Shown here one piece after another: positions 17,646 through 26,397 of a stretch of 53,210 nucleotides of DNA. Position numbers and translations under genes: made by a program. The notes beneath the pieces are model-generated. The model saw nothing but the letters and a program-made list of their open reading frames with translations. It ran no database searches and was not told the origin of the DNA. This DNA comes from CAZMXS01 sp964570325 (GTDB lineage: Bacteria > Verrucomicrobiota > Kiritimatiellia > CAIQIC01 > CAZMXS01), in NCBI GenBank assembly GCA_964570325.1, contig CAZMXS010000028.1, positions 1-53,210 on the forward strand, read 5' to 3'. The number at the start of each line of letters is the position of its first letter. Position 1 is the first letter of the stretch.

Positions 17646-18635
17646 TCATCCTTTGCACCATTCCAGCACGGTTGCCCCCCACGTAAACCCGCCACCGAAG
17701 GCAGTCAACAAAATGATATCGTGCTTCTTGAAGCGGCCCTGGCGAGCGGCTTCGTCCAGCGCGACAATCACGGAAGCCGCGGAAGTATTGCCATACTTTT
17801 CGATATTGACGATGTATTTCTCCAAAGGCGCGCCCAGCCGATCGCTGATGGCGCTGATGATCCGGACGTTGGCTTGGTGCGGGATGATCCAGTCCACGTC
17901 GTCAATCGTCAGGCCGCATTGTTTGAGCGCCTCGCGCGAAGCCTGGGTCATGTTGTTGACCGCGTGCTTGAACACGTCACGCCCGGACATCTTAAGATAG
18001 TGCATCCGGTCCTTGACGGTCTGCTCGGTGGCCGGATTGCGGCTGCCGCCGCCCGGCAGCATCAGTAACTCCGCCAGCGCGCCATCGGCGCCGAGCACCG
18101 TGCTGAGCAGCCCATGCTTTTCGCCGCGCGCCTGCAGCACCGCCGCCCCGGCCGCGTCGCCAAAAAGCACACAGGTTCCGCGATCCTGCCAATCCACGAT
18201 CGAACTCAACTTCTCGCCGCCGATGATCAGGGCGGTCTCGATCGAACCGGAGGCCACGAACTGGCGCCCGATCTCCAACGCATAGAGGAACCCCGAACAG
18301 GCAGCCTCCACGTCCATGCAGAAGGCATTCTTGGCGCCGATCAGGTTCTGGACAAAACAGGCGGTGTTGGGAAAGACCATATCGGGCGTGATGGTCGCCA
18401 CGATAATCATCCCAACCTGGTCCGGCGTGACCCCGGCGTCGGCCAGCGCCCGGCGCGCGGCCTCGGCGGCCATGTCCGACGTAGCCTGGTCGGCCCGCGC
18501 GATCCGCCGCTCCTTCATGCCGGTGCGCGTGACGATCCATTCCTCGGTGGTGTCCACCATCTTTTCAAGTTCGGCGTTGGTCAGTATTCTATCCGGGGCA
18601 TACGAGCCGGTCCCCACGATGGAGACGGTGCGCAC
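17646..18635 (-). CDS. fabH: 3-oxoacyl-ACP synthase III
   Basis: Starts fatty-acid synthesis by condensing acetyl-CoA with malonyl-ACP. The triad is C113 (EAACSGFLYAL), H253 (IIPHQANVRI) and N283 (YGNTSAAS). The GTG at 18635, with AAAGG eight bases upstream, gives 329 residues starting with RTVSIVGTGSYAPDR, as expected for FabH. A GTG at 18683 overlapping the plsX stop (GTGA) would add 16 residues. The frame is open to 19016, but that part is antisense-phase sequence inside plsX. Confidence 0.95.
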   Translation of the reverse strand: MRTVSIVGTGSYAPDRILTNAELEKMVDTTEEWIVTRTGMKERRIARADQATSDMAAEAARRALADAGVTPDQVGMIIVATITPDMVFPNTACFVQNLIGAKNAFCMDVEAACSGFLYALEIGRQFVASGSIETALIIGGEKLSSIVDWQDRGTCVLFGDAAGAAVLQARGEKHGLLSTVLGADGALAELLMLPGGGSRNPATEQTVKDRMHYLKMSGRDVFKHAVNNMTQASREALKQCGLTIDDVDWIIPHQANVRIISAISDRLGAPLEKYIVNIEKYGNTSAASVIVALDEAARQGRFKKHDIILLTAFGGGFTWGATVLEWCKG

Positions 18636-18679
18636 ATTCCCGGCCTTTGGATTAATAATTCGGTTTTCCCGATCCGCTT

Positions 18680-19699
18680 TCACTTTGCCATTCCCAGTCG
18701 CTTGATGCCTTCCACAATCAGGTGGTTCACGCGGTGCTCCACCGACTCCCGCGCCACCCGGATGCCATTGCACACGGCGTTCGCGTTCGACACACCGTGG
18801 CCAATGATGCAAATCCCGTTCACCCCCAACAAGGGTGCGCCGCCGTACATCGCCGGATCGGCCTTGCGCTTGATGCTGTTGAACGCCGGTTTCAGCAGCA
18901 GCGCGCCCAGCATGCGCCAGGGGTTCCGGGTAAACTCCTCCTTCATCCATTTGCCCATCGTGTGCGCCACGCTCTCGGCCGTCTTTAACACCACATTGCC
19001 GGCGAACCCGTCGCACACTACAACGTCCAATTCGCCCTCGAACAGGTCGTGCCCCTCCACGTTGCCCTTGAAATGGAACGACGCCTGTTCCTGCAGGCGA
19101 TCCAGCAGGCGAAACGTCTCCTTGGTCGTCTCGTTGCCTTTTGAATCCTCCGTGCCGACGCTCAACAGTCCCACCACCGGCGCCGCCTGCCCCAGAATCT
19201 CCCGGGCATAGACGGCACCCATGACGGCAAACTTCAGCAGCAGCTCCGGTTCGCAGTCGGTCGTGGCCCCGGCGTCAATCAGCACAAACGGCTTAACCGG
19301 GGTCGGGATCACGACGCCGATGCCCGGCCGCTGAACCCCCTCCAGCGTGCGCAATTTGAGCGTCGTCGCCGCCACGGCCGCGCCGGTGCTGCCGGCCGAG
19401 AAGACGGCATCGGCCTCGCCGGCTTTCACCAGGTCCACCGCGCGGCTGATCGAGGAATCCTTCTTCCGCCGGATCGCCACCGCCGGCGGCTCATCCATCC
19501 CGACCACCTCGGAGGCGTGCCGCACTTCGATGTTCGCGGGGCGCGGCCCGGCCTGCTCCAACTCATGACCAATCGCGTTCTCATCCCCCACCAGGAACAA
19601 TTGCTGGATATCGGGATAACGCCGGGCCGCCGCAACGGCGCCCGCCACAATTTCTCGGGGGGCATAATCGCCGCCCATCGCGTCAACCGAGATGCGCAT
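18680..19699 (-). CDS. plsX: phosphate acyltransferase PlsX
   Basis: Converts acyl-ACP to acyl-phosphate for glycerophospholipid synthesis; a soluble protein that works at the membrane. The N-terminal RISVDAMGGDYAPREIV, the SAGSTGAAVA motif and CDGFAGNVVLKT are diagnostic. Length 339 is typical. It follows rpmF and precedes fabH, the common rpmF-plsX-fabH-fabD-fabG-acpP-fabF arrangement. Confidence 0.97.
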   Translation of the reverse strand: MRISVDAMGGDYAPREIVAGAVAAARRYPDIQQLFLVGDENAIGHELEQAGPRPANIEVRHASEVVGMDEPPAVAIRRKKDSSISRAVDLVKAGEADAVFSAGSTGAAVAATTLKLRTLEGVQRPGIGVVIPTPVKPFVLIDAGATTDCEPELLLKFAVMGAVYAREILGQAAPVVGLLSVGTEDSKGNETTKETFRLLDRLQEQASFHFKGNVEGHDLFEGELDVVVCDGFAGNVVLKTAESVAHTMGKWMKEEFTRNPWRMLGALLLKPAFNSIKRKADPAMYGGAPLLGVNGICIIGHGVSNANAVCNGIRVARESVEHRVNHLIVEGIKRLGMAK

Positions 19700-19711
19700 G
19701 GCCCGCCGCCG

Positions 19712-19900
19712 CTAGTCGGCCGAAATCACTTTCACCTGCCGGTCGGCATACACGCCGCAAGCCGGGCAGACCCGATGCGGCAGACGCGGCGCGCCGCATT
19801 TCGGGCACGGCGCCGCCTGGGGATATTGGCGCTTGGCGTTGTTTGCGGCCACGCGCGAACGGATCCGGCATTTCGAAGTTCTGCGTTTGGGAACACCCAT
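19712..19900 (-). CDS. rpmF: 50S ribosomal protein L32
   Basis: Small zinc-ribbon protein of the large ribosomal subunit. It starts MGVPKRRTSKCR and has the CPKC and CPAC pairs that bind zinc, so it is the zinc-binding form. It has 62 residues, with GGAGG eight bases before the ATG. It lies 36 bases after yceD and 12 before plsX, a widely conserved neighbourhood. Confidence 0.97.
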   Translation of the reverse strand: MGVPKRRTSKCRIRSRVAANNAKRQYPQAAPCPKCGAPRLPHRVCPACGVYADRQVKVISAD

Positions 19901-19936
19901 TTTTTTAACCTCCGGTCAAACCATTGCCATCCTGTT

Positions 19937-20401
19937 TCAAGTCAATCTCAAGCCGTCCAAGGCCGCCCACTTGCCGCCGGAATCGCCCGGCGCGCAATCG
20001 CAAGCACCCGTATTTAAGTTCTTCCCGCACCGCGCACACAACCCGCGGCAGCCGGCCGAACATACCGGAAAACCCGGCAAATTCAGTAAAATATCTTCGC
20101 GGATGTCGGCCGAAAGATCAACCGAATCCTGCCCTTCGGAAATCGGGTAAGCGCGTAGGAAAGACAAATCCCGCAACGTTGTCGAGACATTTTCAGCACA
20201 TTTTGAGCAGGCAAAGGAAACGGTTACCGCCAGTTCGCCCCGCACGATCAGTTCATGGGATACAAGTTGGACATGAAACCGGCAGTCAATTGGGCTTTCC
20301 ACCCGGAAAACGGAGTCTTGCTCCATTTCCAGGACAGTGGCGGGCACCGCGCCGCACAGGTCGTCGCCATCGGGATTGATCTTGGAAACCTCGACGATCA
20401 T
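19937..20401 (-). CDS. yceD: YceD/DUF177 family protein
   Basis: DUF177 family protein of 154 residues, characteristically found next to rpmF and linked to 23S rRNA and ribosome assembly. The cysteine pattern is visible as ACSKC in the middle and CRGLCARCGKNLNTGACDC near the end, typical of the family. Its ATG overlaps the coaD stop by four bases (ATGA). Molecular function is still poorly defined. Confidence 0.9.
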   Translation of the reverse strand: MIVEVSKINPDGDDLCGAVPATVLEMEQDSVFRVESPIDCRFHVQLVSHELIVRGELAVTVSFACSKCAENVSTTLRDLSFLRAYPISEGQDSVDLSADIREDILLNLPGFPVCSAGCRGLCARCGKNLNTGACDCAPGDSGGKWAALDGLRLT

Positions 20402-20919
20402 TTTCGTTCCGTCCGCAGGGGTTCCTTGACCGGCAGGCGCGCGGCGAACTTGGCCCGCAGGGCCCGCTGCACAGGCTCGGGCACAAAATCCTCGGTCCGG
20501 CCGCCCAGTTCCGCCACTTCGCGGACCGTGCTCGAACTTACATAGCTGTAATCCTCGCAGGGCATCAGGAACAGCGTCTCGATGTCCGGCGCCAGTTTGC
20601 GATTGGTCAGGGCCATCTGGAACTCGAATTCAAAGTCGGAGAACGCCCGCAAGCCGCGAATGATCACGTGGATGTCTTTGCGGCGGGCGTACTCCACCAA
20701 CAGGCCATCGAAAGTGTCCACCTCGACATTGTCGAACTCGCGCACACACTCCCGGGCCATCGCCACGCGCTCCTCCGTCCCGAACAACAAATTCTTCCGC
20801 GAACGCGCCGCCACCGCCAACACCAGCCGGTCGAAGATATGCGCGGCGCGCTGGACCACATCCAGGTGCCCGCGCGTGATCGGATCGAATGTCCCCGCGT
20901 ATATTGCCGCATTGCTCAT
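20398..20919 (-). CDS. coaD: phosphopantetheine adenylyltransferase
   Basis: Makes dephospho-CoA from 4'-phosphopantetheine and ATP, the penultimate CoA step. The nucleotidyltransferase motif GTFDPITRGHLD (H18) and the late YVSSSTVREVAELGG are both present; 173 residues. AGGGGG lies seven bases before the ATG. It is the first gene of the lipid operon, so CoA supply and fatty-acid synthesis are co-encoded. A possible promoter has TTTCAA at 20981-20986 and CATAAT at 20957-20962 on the minus strand, 18 bases apart. Confidence 0.96.
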   Translation of the reverse strand: MSNAAIYAGTFDPITRGHLDVVQRAAHIFDRLVLAVAARSRKNLLFGTEERVAMARECVREFDNVEVDTFDGLLVEYARRKDIHVIIRGLRAFSDFEFEFQMALTNRKLAPDIETLFLMPCEDYSYVSSSTVREVAELGGRTEDFVPEPVQRALRAKFAARLPVKEPLRTERK

Positions 20920-20979
20920 CGGGTGCCCCCTTGTATCGGTTTCATCAAACTCGCGGATTATGGAAAAAGATAGTTGCTA

Positions 20980-21021
20980 TTTGAAATGCGAAAAATGAAA
21001 TTATTTCAAACTCCGAAATCC
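20980..21021. repeat. degenerate 7-bp-period array 1 with inverted-repeat arms
   Basis: Six successive heptamers are TTTGAAA, TGCGAAA, AATGAAA, TTATTTC, AAACTCC and GAAATCC. The first three share the form NNNGAAA. The outer parts TTTGAAAT (20980-20987) and ATTTCAAA (21003-21010) form a perfect 8-base inverted repeat. It lies in the 110-base divergent gap between coaD and the secreted protein gene at 21030, so it overlaps the likely promoters. Confidence 0.5.
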
Positions 21022-21029
21022 GAGGCGCT

Positions 21030-21554
21030 ATGTTCAAACATTTACTCATCGTGGCCGGCATCGTCGGTCTCCTGGTTCCACCCATCGCGGAGGCCAAGCT
21101 GTTCAAGTTTCCAAAGAAAAATCCCTCGTTCAGCATTGAGTTCCCGGATACATGGGACGCGAATCTGAACAAGGACGGATCGCTGGAGGCGCTCGCGGAA
21201 AACGAGGCTGTCTATATGCTGATCTGGGAAGTGACGGACCCGGATGAGCTGGAAGCCGACCTGGAGGCCACGCTCCCCAACGTCGTTAGCGATTTGGAAA
21301 TATCCGACAGCGAAACCCAGGAGGTCAACCAGCATGGGGTGACGTTTGACATCAAGCCCGGCAGCGGCACGGACCCCAGCAACAACGAACCCATCAATAT
21401 GCTGCTCGGCGTTTTCTCCACCGAGGAAGGGCGCGCCTTCGTTATGATTTGTACGGTCGAAAAGGACAATTTCTCCGCTCGGAATAAAAAACAGTTTGAC
21501 GCGGTCACGGAATCCATCCAACCGCTCAACGGCCCTGCCCCCAAACCGGAATAA
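21030..21554 (+). CDS. secreted protein of unknown function
   Basis: A hydrophobic N-terminus (residues 1-22, ending AEA before KLF) is a clear signal peptide, so the protein is exported. The 150-residue mature part begins FSIEFPDTWDAN and ends with a predicted helix containing FDAVTESIQPL. This layout recalls small DUF1795/PsbP-like lipoprotein-type folds, but I do not recognise a family with confidence. GAGG lies four bases before the ATG. It may be co-transcribed with the next gene, whose ATG is four bases after this stop. Confidence 0.75.
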   Translation: MFKHLLIVAGIVGLLVPPIAEAKLFKFPKKNPSFSIEFPDTWDANLNKDGSLEALAENEAVYMLIWEVTDPDELEADLEATLPNVVSDLEISDSETQEVNQHGVTFDIKPGSGTDPSNNEPINMLLGVFSTEEGRAFVMICTVEKDNFSARNKKQFDAVTESIQPLNGPAPKPE

Positions 21555-21558
21555 AGCC

Positions 21559-22140
21559 ATGCACGCATTGCTTTCCACTCATTCGGCATGGCGCGCCTGC
21601 TCGCTGGCGCTGGTTCTCGCCGGCCTTGCCCTCTCCACCGCGGCCCAATCCCCCGCGCCGTTTGACCCCGCGGCCCGCGCGGCGCGCCAAAAGGTTGAAA
21701 AAGGCGTCAAGGGCAAGCTGTGGGCCAACGCCAGCGACGTCTTCGCCCTCTGCCTGAACGGCAAGAAAATCATCGCGAACGAAACGGAACTGCCCAAGAA
21801 GGTAACGCTGAAACCCGGCGATATCCTGACCGCCAGGGTTTCGGACAAAAGCACGGCGCGCGGGTTCGCCCTGATCTTCCTTTCCGAGAATGAACGGGCG
21901 GGCTTTTCGTCCCACACCGGCGATTGGTTCGCGTATAAACCCGCCGCCGATGGCGCCTGGTGGTTGGTGCCCCCGGCCGCCAAGACCAACCCGGTGAAGG
22001 CGACGAAGGCGGCGGATGAAACCTTCAAGGGCGCAATCGAGGAATCCGCCGGCACCGGCTGTGAGGGCATCTGGGGCGACCCCGCCGCCCCGGTCGTTTA
22101 TCTATATAAGGAAGTCCGGCACGAGGATATCATGGAGTGA
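21559..22140 (+). CDS. secreted protein of unknown function
   Basis: A 193-residue protein whose start is taken at ATG 21559 (MHALLSTHSAWR), directly after the preceding gene. A signal peptide covers about residues 10-29 and ends near TAA. The mature part has a basic KVEKGVKGKLWANASDV segment and a beta-rich middle with two adjacent tryptophans (AWWLVPP). I recognise no family. The frame is open to 21496, but that would overlap the upstream gene by 59 bases. Confidence 0.7.
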   Translation: MHALLSTHSAWRACSLALVLAGLALSTAAQSPAPFDPAARAARQKVEKGVKGKLWANASDVFALCLNGKKIIANETELPKKVTLKPGDILTARVSDKSTARGFALIFLSENERAGFSSHTGDWFAYKPAADGAWWLVPPAAKTNPVKATKAADETFKGAIEESAGTGCEGIWGDPAAPVVYLYKEVRHEDIME

Positions 22141-22373
22141 ATATGCTGGGGGGCTAATCCCGGGGCGACACCCAACCGCCCGGTTTCAGCGGCGCGCAGG
22201 TAAATCGCGCGCGGTTGCTTGCCAATCCCGGAAAGTTTCATTTTTGCCTTGAGGAACCTGACCGTTTCCCTTTTCCCAGCATCCGGTTGACTGCTGAATC
22301 TCAACTGTCCGCTTGACGTTTTCCCCTTCGTTGCCGGACACTGTGGCCAATCAAACGCTTGGAGGTCATTCGG

Positions 22374-23789
22374 ATGAGAAGAACCAAAATCGTCTGCACA
22401 ATCGGACCCCCGACCGCCACCCCCGCCCAACTTGAACAGCTCATCAACGCCGGGATGAATGTCGCGCGCCTGAATTTCTCGCACGGCACCCATGACGAGA
22501 AAAAAGCCATCATCACCGCCATCCGTGCCATCGCACGGCGCCTCAACAAGCCGGTCGCGATCCTCCAGGACCTGGCCGGACCCAAAATCCGCACCGGCCC
22601 GATCGCCAACGGCCCCGTCGAACTTACCGCCGGTCAGGAGTTCACCCTCACCAACCGCGCGGTGCCGGGCGACGCCACCGCCGTTTCCCTGACCTACACC
22701 GAGTTGCCGCGCGATGTCCGGCCAGGCGACTCGATCCTGCTCTGCGACGGGGCGCTGGAGCTGGAGGTCGAGAGCGCCACCGAAACCGACATTAAGTGCC
22801 GCGTGACGGTTGGCGGCCCACTTAATTCGCACAAGGGCATCAACCTGCCGGGGCGCTCGATCCGGGCGCCGATCCTGAATGAAAAGGATCGGGCCGATCT
22901 GGCCTTTGGGATTGAGCAGGATGTGGATTATGTCGCCATGTCCTTCATCCGCAGCGCCGCCGACGTATTGGAAATCCGGCAATTCGTGAGGGACCACAAC
23001 GGCACGGTGCCGCTGATCGCGAAAATCGAGAAACACGAGGCCCTCGACCGGATTGACGAGATCATCCCGGTCGTGGACGGCATCATGGTGGCGCGCGGCG
23101 ACCTGGGTGTGGAAATCCCAATCGAGCAAGTGCCCGGATTTCAGAAAATGCTGATCGAGAAAACCAACCGCGCCGGCAAGCCGGTGATTACCGCGACGCA
23201 AATGCTCAAATCCATGGTGGACAATCCGCGCCCGACCCGCGCCGAAGTGACCGATGTCGCCAACGCAATCCTCGACGGCAGCGACGCGGTCATGCTTTCC
23301 GAGGAAACCGCCTCCGGAAATTATCCGATCCAAGCCGTGCAGGTCATGGCCCGCGTGGCGGTGGAAACCGAAAAGAACTTTCCTTATGAAGCTTGGACGT
23401 ACAAGTTCGGCCAGCACCCCAAACTGACGTTGCAAGAGGCGGTGGCCCAGTCCGCTTGCGAGCTGGCTGAATCCATTGATGCGCCCGCCATCGTGACCTG
23501 CACGATGTCCGGCAGCACCACGCGCATGGTCGCGAAATATCGGCCGGGACCGCTGCTCATCGCTATGACGCCCAACGAGCGCACATACCGGCAACTGGCC
23601 CTGGTCTGGGGCTGTGTGCCCACCCTCATGGGCGCCTGCGCGGACGAGGTCGAAATGGAACAGTTCGCCCTGCGCGCGGCGCTCGCCAACTGCCTGGTGA
23701 AAAAAGGCGATACGATCGTCTTCACCGCCGGCCTGCCGCTGCAGGAGATCGGCACAACCAATATGATCAAGGTGGTCCGGGTGACGTGA
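22374..23789 (+). CDS. pyk: pyruvate kinase
   Basis: Final glycolytic step: phosphoenolpyruvate plus ADP to pyruvate plus ATP. It starts RRTKIVCTIGPPTATPAQ. The nucleotide and metal residues are in MNVARLNFSHGTHDEKK, the active-site lysine region is IAKIEKHEALDRID, and MVARGDLGVEIP and TATQMLKSM follow. Length 471, with the C-terminal allosteric domain present. ATG 22374 is chosen because GGAGG sits eight bases upstream; a TTG at 22359 would include that ribosome-binding site in the coding region. The 233 bases upstream show no gene. Confidence 0.97.
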   Translation: MRRTKIVCTIGPPTATPAQLEQLINAGMNVARLNFSHGTHDEKKAIITAIRAIARRLNKPVAILQDLAGPKIRTGPIANGPVELTAGQEFTLTNRAVPGDATAVSLTYTELPRDVRPGDSILLCDGALELEVESATETDIKCRVTVGGPLNSHKGINLPGRSIRAPILNEKDRADLAFGIEQDVDYVAMSFIRSAADVLEIRQFVRDHNGTVPLIAKIEKHEALDRIDEIIPVVDGIMVARGDLGVEIPIEQVPGFQKMLIEKTNRAGKPVITATQMLKSMVDNPRPTRAEVTDVANAILDGSDAVMLSEETASGNYPIQAVQVMARVAVETEKNFPYEAWTYKFGQHPKLTLQEAVAQSACELAESIDAPAIVTCTMSGSTTRMVAKYRPGPLLIAMTPNERTYRQLALVWGCVPTLMGACADEVEMEQFALRAALANCLVKKGDTIVFTAGLPLQEIGTTNMIKVVRVT

Positions 23790-24103
23790 CAAGTAGTCAG
23801 TTGCCGATGGCCAGGCGGGATATCAGCAAACCATGATCAGCGATGCGTAATCGGCGCAGCCGTTGGGGCGCCGCGACATCAACCCGGACAGATATGGAAA
23901 TCAACATTGGTCAGCCCAAATCCCGGGTCGCTTCCGCGAATGGGGTGTGGGATATCCTTTCGCGCCCGCCAAGCCGGTCGCATATTTCTTTAAGGTCCAT
24001 TGCCAACGGACGGTTTCGAACCGACAGCATGCGGGGTCTCAAACCAGCGGTTGGCAGCTCACTGATTACGGCCCACTGATTAACGCTCACGGCTCATTGA
24101 TAA
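23790..24103. other. non-coding gap between pyk and priA
   Basis: These 314 bases hold no gene I can support. Two short open frames (23843 on and 23863 on) lack a good ribosome-binding site and look like chance. The only structure seen is the heptamer array at its right end. Confidence 0.6.
24053..24101. repeat. degenerate 7-bp-period array 2
   Basis: Seven in-phase heptamers are GGCAGCT, CACTGAT, TACGGCC, CACTGAT, TAACGCT, CACGGCT and CATTGAT. CACTGAT recurs exactly at 24060 and 24074, with CATTGAT at 24095. The array ends two bases before the priA ATG and so occupies its ribosome-binding region; no Shine-Dalgarno sequence is visible there. Confidence 0.5.
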
Positions 24104-26323
24104 ATGCCCTCAATCGCCAAGGTCGTCGTTCAGCTCTCGCTCAATCGGGAATTCGACTACCGGATCCCGGAGCGCCTCGCCGGCCAATTGCGCCTCGGTA
24201 TGCCGGTGATCGTCCCGTTCGGCCACGCGGAGGCGCGCGGCTATGTCATTGGTCTGGCCGATTCCTCGCCCCATGCCAGATTGAAGGAAATCAAGGACAT
24301 TGTCGGCGACAAGTCACTGCTCGCGCCAGGCATCCTTGAACTGGCGCACTGGATTTCAAGCTACTACGCCGCGCCGATCGAGCAGGTCATCCGCACCGTC
24401 CTGCCCAGCCCGGTGCGCCATCAGAAGGCCGGCTTCATCGAGCGGCTGCGGGTGCGGCCAACGCCCCGCGCGGGCGACGAGGAGGCCATCCGGCGATTGC
24501 GCGCTCGGGCGCCTAAACAGGCCGCGGCGCTGGATCTGTTGCTCGGCGGAGGGCCGATGTTTCTCAACCACCTCGCGCGCGCCGCCAAGACCACCGCCGG
24601 CACGATCCGCGGACTGGAAGAAAAGGGCTTCGTCGCTATCGAAAAACACGCGGACCGGCGCGACCCGCTGGCCGGACACACAATTCTGCGCACCGAGCCG
24701 CTGGAACTGATGCCGCAGCAAGCGGCCGCCCTCGACCTGATCAAACGATCCATTGCAACCCGCCAACCGCCGGTCGTCCTGCTCTACGGCGTAACCGGCA
24801 GCGGCAAGACCGAGGTGTATCTGCAGGCCATCCGCCATGTGCTGGATCGGGACCAGGGCGTGATTGTCCTGGTGCCGGAGATTGCGCTGACGCCGCAGAC
24901 TATCGAACGCTTCCGCGGCCGCTTCGGCGAGGACATTGCCGTCCTGCACAGTTCGCTTTCCGAAGGCGAGCGCCACGACGAGTGGCACCGCGTGCACGAG
25001 GGGCAAGCCCGGATCGTAATCGGCGCGCGCTCGGCCCTGTTCGCGCCGGTGCGGAATCTGGGCCTGATCGTCGTGGACGAGGAACACGAGCCGACCTACA
25101 AGCAGGCGGAGTCGCCCCGCTACAACGCGCGCGACGTCGCCGTGATGCGCGGCCGGATGGAATCGTGCGCCGTGCTGCTGGGGACCGCCACGCCGGCGCT
25201 TGAATCATTCCAAAACACGCGGAACGGCAAGTATGGGCTGGCCCGGCTCCCGGCCCGCGTGGATCACCGCCAGATGCCCGTGATGCGGATTGTGGACATG
25301 CGCGTCGCGGGCGAGCGGGGGGGGCGGGTCACGGTCATGTCGCGCGAATTGATCGAGGCGATCCGCCTGCGGCTGGACCGCGCCGAGCAAACCATGCTGT
25401 TCCTGAACCGGCGCGGTTACGCGTCCTCTGTCGTTTGTCCGCGCTGCGGCTACGTCGCCCAGTGCGATCATTGCAGTGTGGCGCTAACCTATCACCGACA
25501 AAGCGACCAACTGGTCTGCCACATCTGCGGCGCCCTGCGCCGCGTGCCGGCGCGTTGCCCGGCGCCCGACTGTGGCGATCCGCAATTCAAGTTCGCCGGC
25601 CTCGGCACCGAACGGCTCGAATCCATCGTGCGCCGGCTCTTCCCGCGGGCGCGCGGGCAGCGCCTGGCCGCGGACACCACGACGCGCAAGGGAGCGCACC
25701 ACGAAATCCTCGGCGCTTTTCGCACAGGACAGATTGACATCCTGGTCGGCACCCAGATGATCGCCAAGGGCCTGCATTTTCCCAATGTCACGCTGGTCGG
25801 CGTGGTCTTTGCCGATTTGAGCCTGCACATGCCGGACTTTCGCGCCGCCGAGCGAACATTCCAATTGCTGACCCAGGTCGCCGGCCGCGCCGGTCGCGGC
25901 GACATCCGCGGCGAAGTGATTGTCCAGACCTACACCCCTTTTCATCCCGCCATTCAGGCCGCGCGCCAATTGGACTATGACCGCTTTTTTGACCAGGAAA
26001 TCGAATTTCGCCGGGAGTTGGGCTACCCGCCATTCACGCATCTGGTCTGCGTCACGCTAAAAGGGCCGGTGAACGAGCGCGTACAGGCGGCGGCGACCGC
26101 GCTGGCGGCGGCGTTGCGGCCGGCGCTGGACGCGCGCGTGGTGCTCGCGGGCCCGGCGCCGGCTCCCCTGGCCCGGGCCAAGGGTCATTACCGCCACCAA
26201 TTGATGCTCCGCGCGCCGCTGACGCGGCTGATCACGGACCCGCTGAAAAATGTGCTCGGCGCCTTCAAATGCCCCCCGGATGTGACGTACGCCGTGGATG
26301 TGGACGCGATCGCGCTGATGTGA
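24104..26323 (+). CDS. priA: primosomal protein N', replication restart helicase PriA
   Basis: 3'-5' DNA helicase that reloads the replisome at stalled forks. An N-terminal DNA-binding domain (about 1-110) precedes the helicase core: Walker A GVTGSGKTE at about 229-237, DEEH box at about 324-327, TATPALES after it, and the late GTQMIAKGLHFPNVTLVG and QVAGRAGRGD motifs. The zinc-binding cysteines cluster at about 445-490 (CPRCGYVAQCDHC, then CHICG and CPAPDCGD). Length 739 is standard. No Shine-Dalgarno is seen because a heptamer array lies just upstream. Confidence 0.97.
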   Translation: MPSIAKVVVQLSLNREFDYRIPERLAGQLRLGMPVIVPFGHAEARGYVIGLADSSPHARLKEIKDIVGDKSLLAPGILELAHWISSYYAAPIEQVIRTVLPSPVRHQKAGFIERLRVRPTPRAGDEEAIRRLRARAPKQAAALDLLLGGGPMFLNHLARAAKTTAGTIRGLEEKGFVAIEKHADRRDPLAGHTILRTEPLELMPQQAAALDLIKRSIATRQPPVVLLYGVTGSGKTEVYLQAIRHVLDRDQGVIVLVPEIALTPQTIERFRGRFGEDIAVLHSSLSEGERHDEWHRVHEGQARIVIGARSALFAPVRNLGLIVVDEEHEPTYKQAESPRYNARDVAVMRGRMESCAVLLGTATPALESFQNTRNGKYGLARLPARVDHRQMPVMRIVDMRVAGERGGRVTVMSRELIEAIRLRLDRAEQTMLFLNRRGYASSVVCPRCGYVAQCDHCSVALTYHRQSDQLVCHICGALRRVPARCPAPDCGDPQFKFAGLGTERLESIVRRLFPRARGQRLAADTTTRKGAHHEILGAFRTGQIDILVGTQMIAKGLHFPNVTLVGVVFADLSLHMPDFRAAERTFQLLTQVAGRAGRGDIRGEVIVQTYTPFHPAIQAARQLDYDRFFDQEIEFRRELGYPPFTHLVCVTLKGPVNERVQAAATALAAALRPALDARVVLAGPAPAPLARAKGHYRHQLMLRAPLTRLITDPLKNVLGAFKCPPDVTYAVDVDAIALM

Positions 26324-26350
26324 TCCGGATTGGATTCGCTCTTTTTTTTT
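26321..26350 (+). terminator. possible intrinsic terminator after priA
   Basis: Beginning at the priA stop, GATCC and GGATT can pair (with one G-U) around a 5-base loop, and soon after follows a run of nine T at 26342-26350. The stem is short, so strength is uncertain. Confidence 0.4.
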
Positions 26351-26397
26351 GTGACTTTTGCTATTGATCACGGCTATTACTAATGCGAGGTGCAACC

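Noticed and set aside
18636..19016. N-terminal extension of fabH to 19016
   Set aside because: The extra 127 residues overlap plsX in another frame and are unlike any FabH. A GTG with a ribosome-binding site lies at the expected start.
22098..23792. 564-residue minus-strand open frame
   Set aside because: It is the complement of pyruvate kinase, with a histidine- and arginine-rich shadow composition and no family features.
24010..24030. TTTCGAACC as a tRNA T-arm before priA
   Set aside because: The flanking bases do not form a five-pair stem, and no anticodon or acceptor arm is found nearby.
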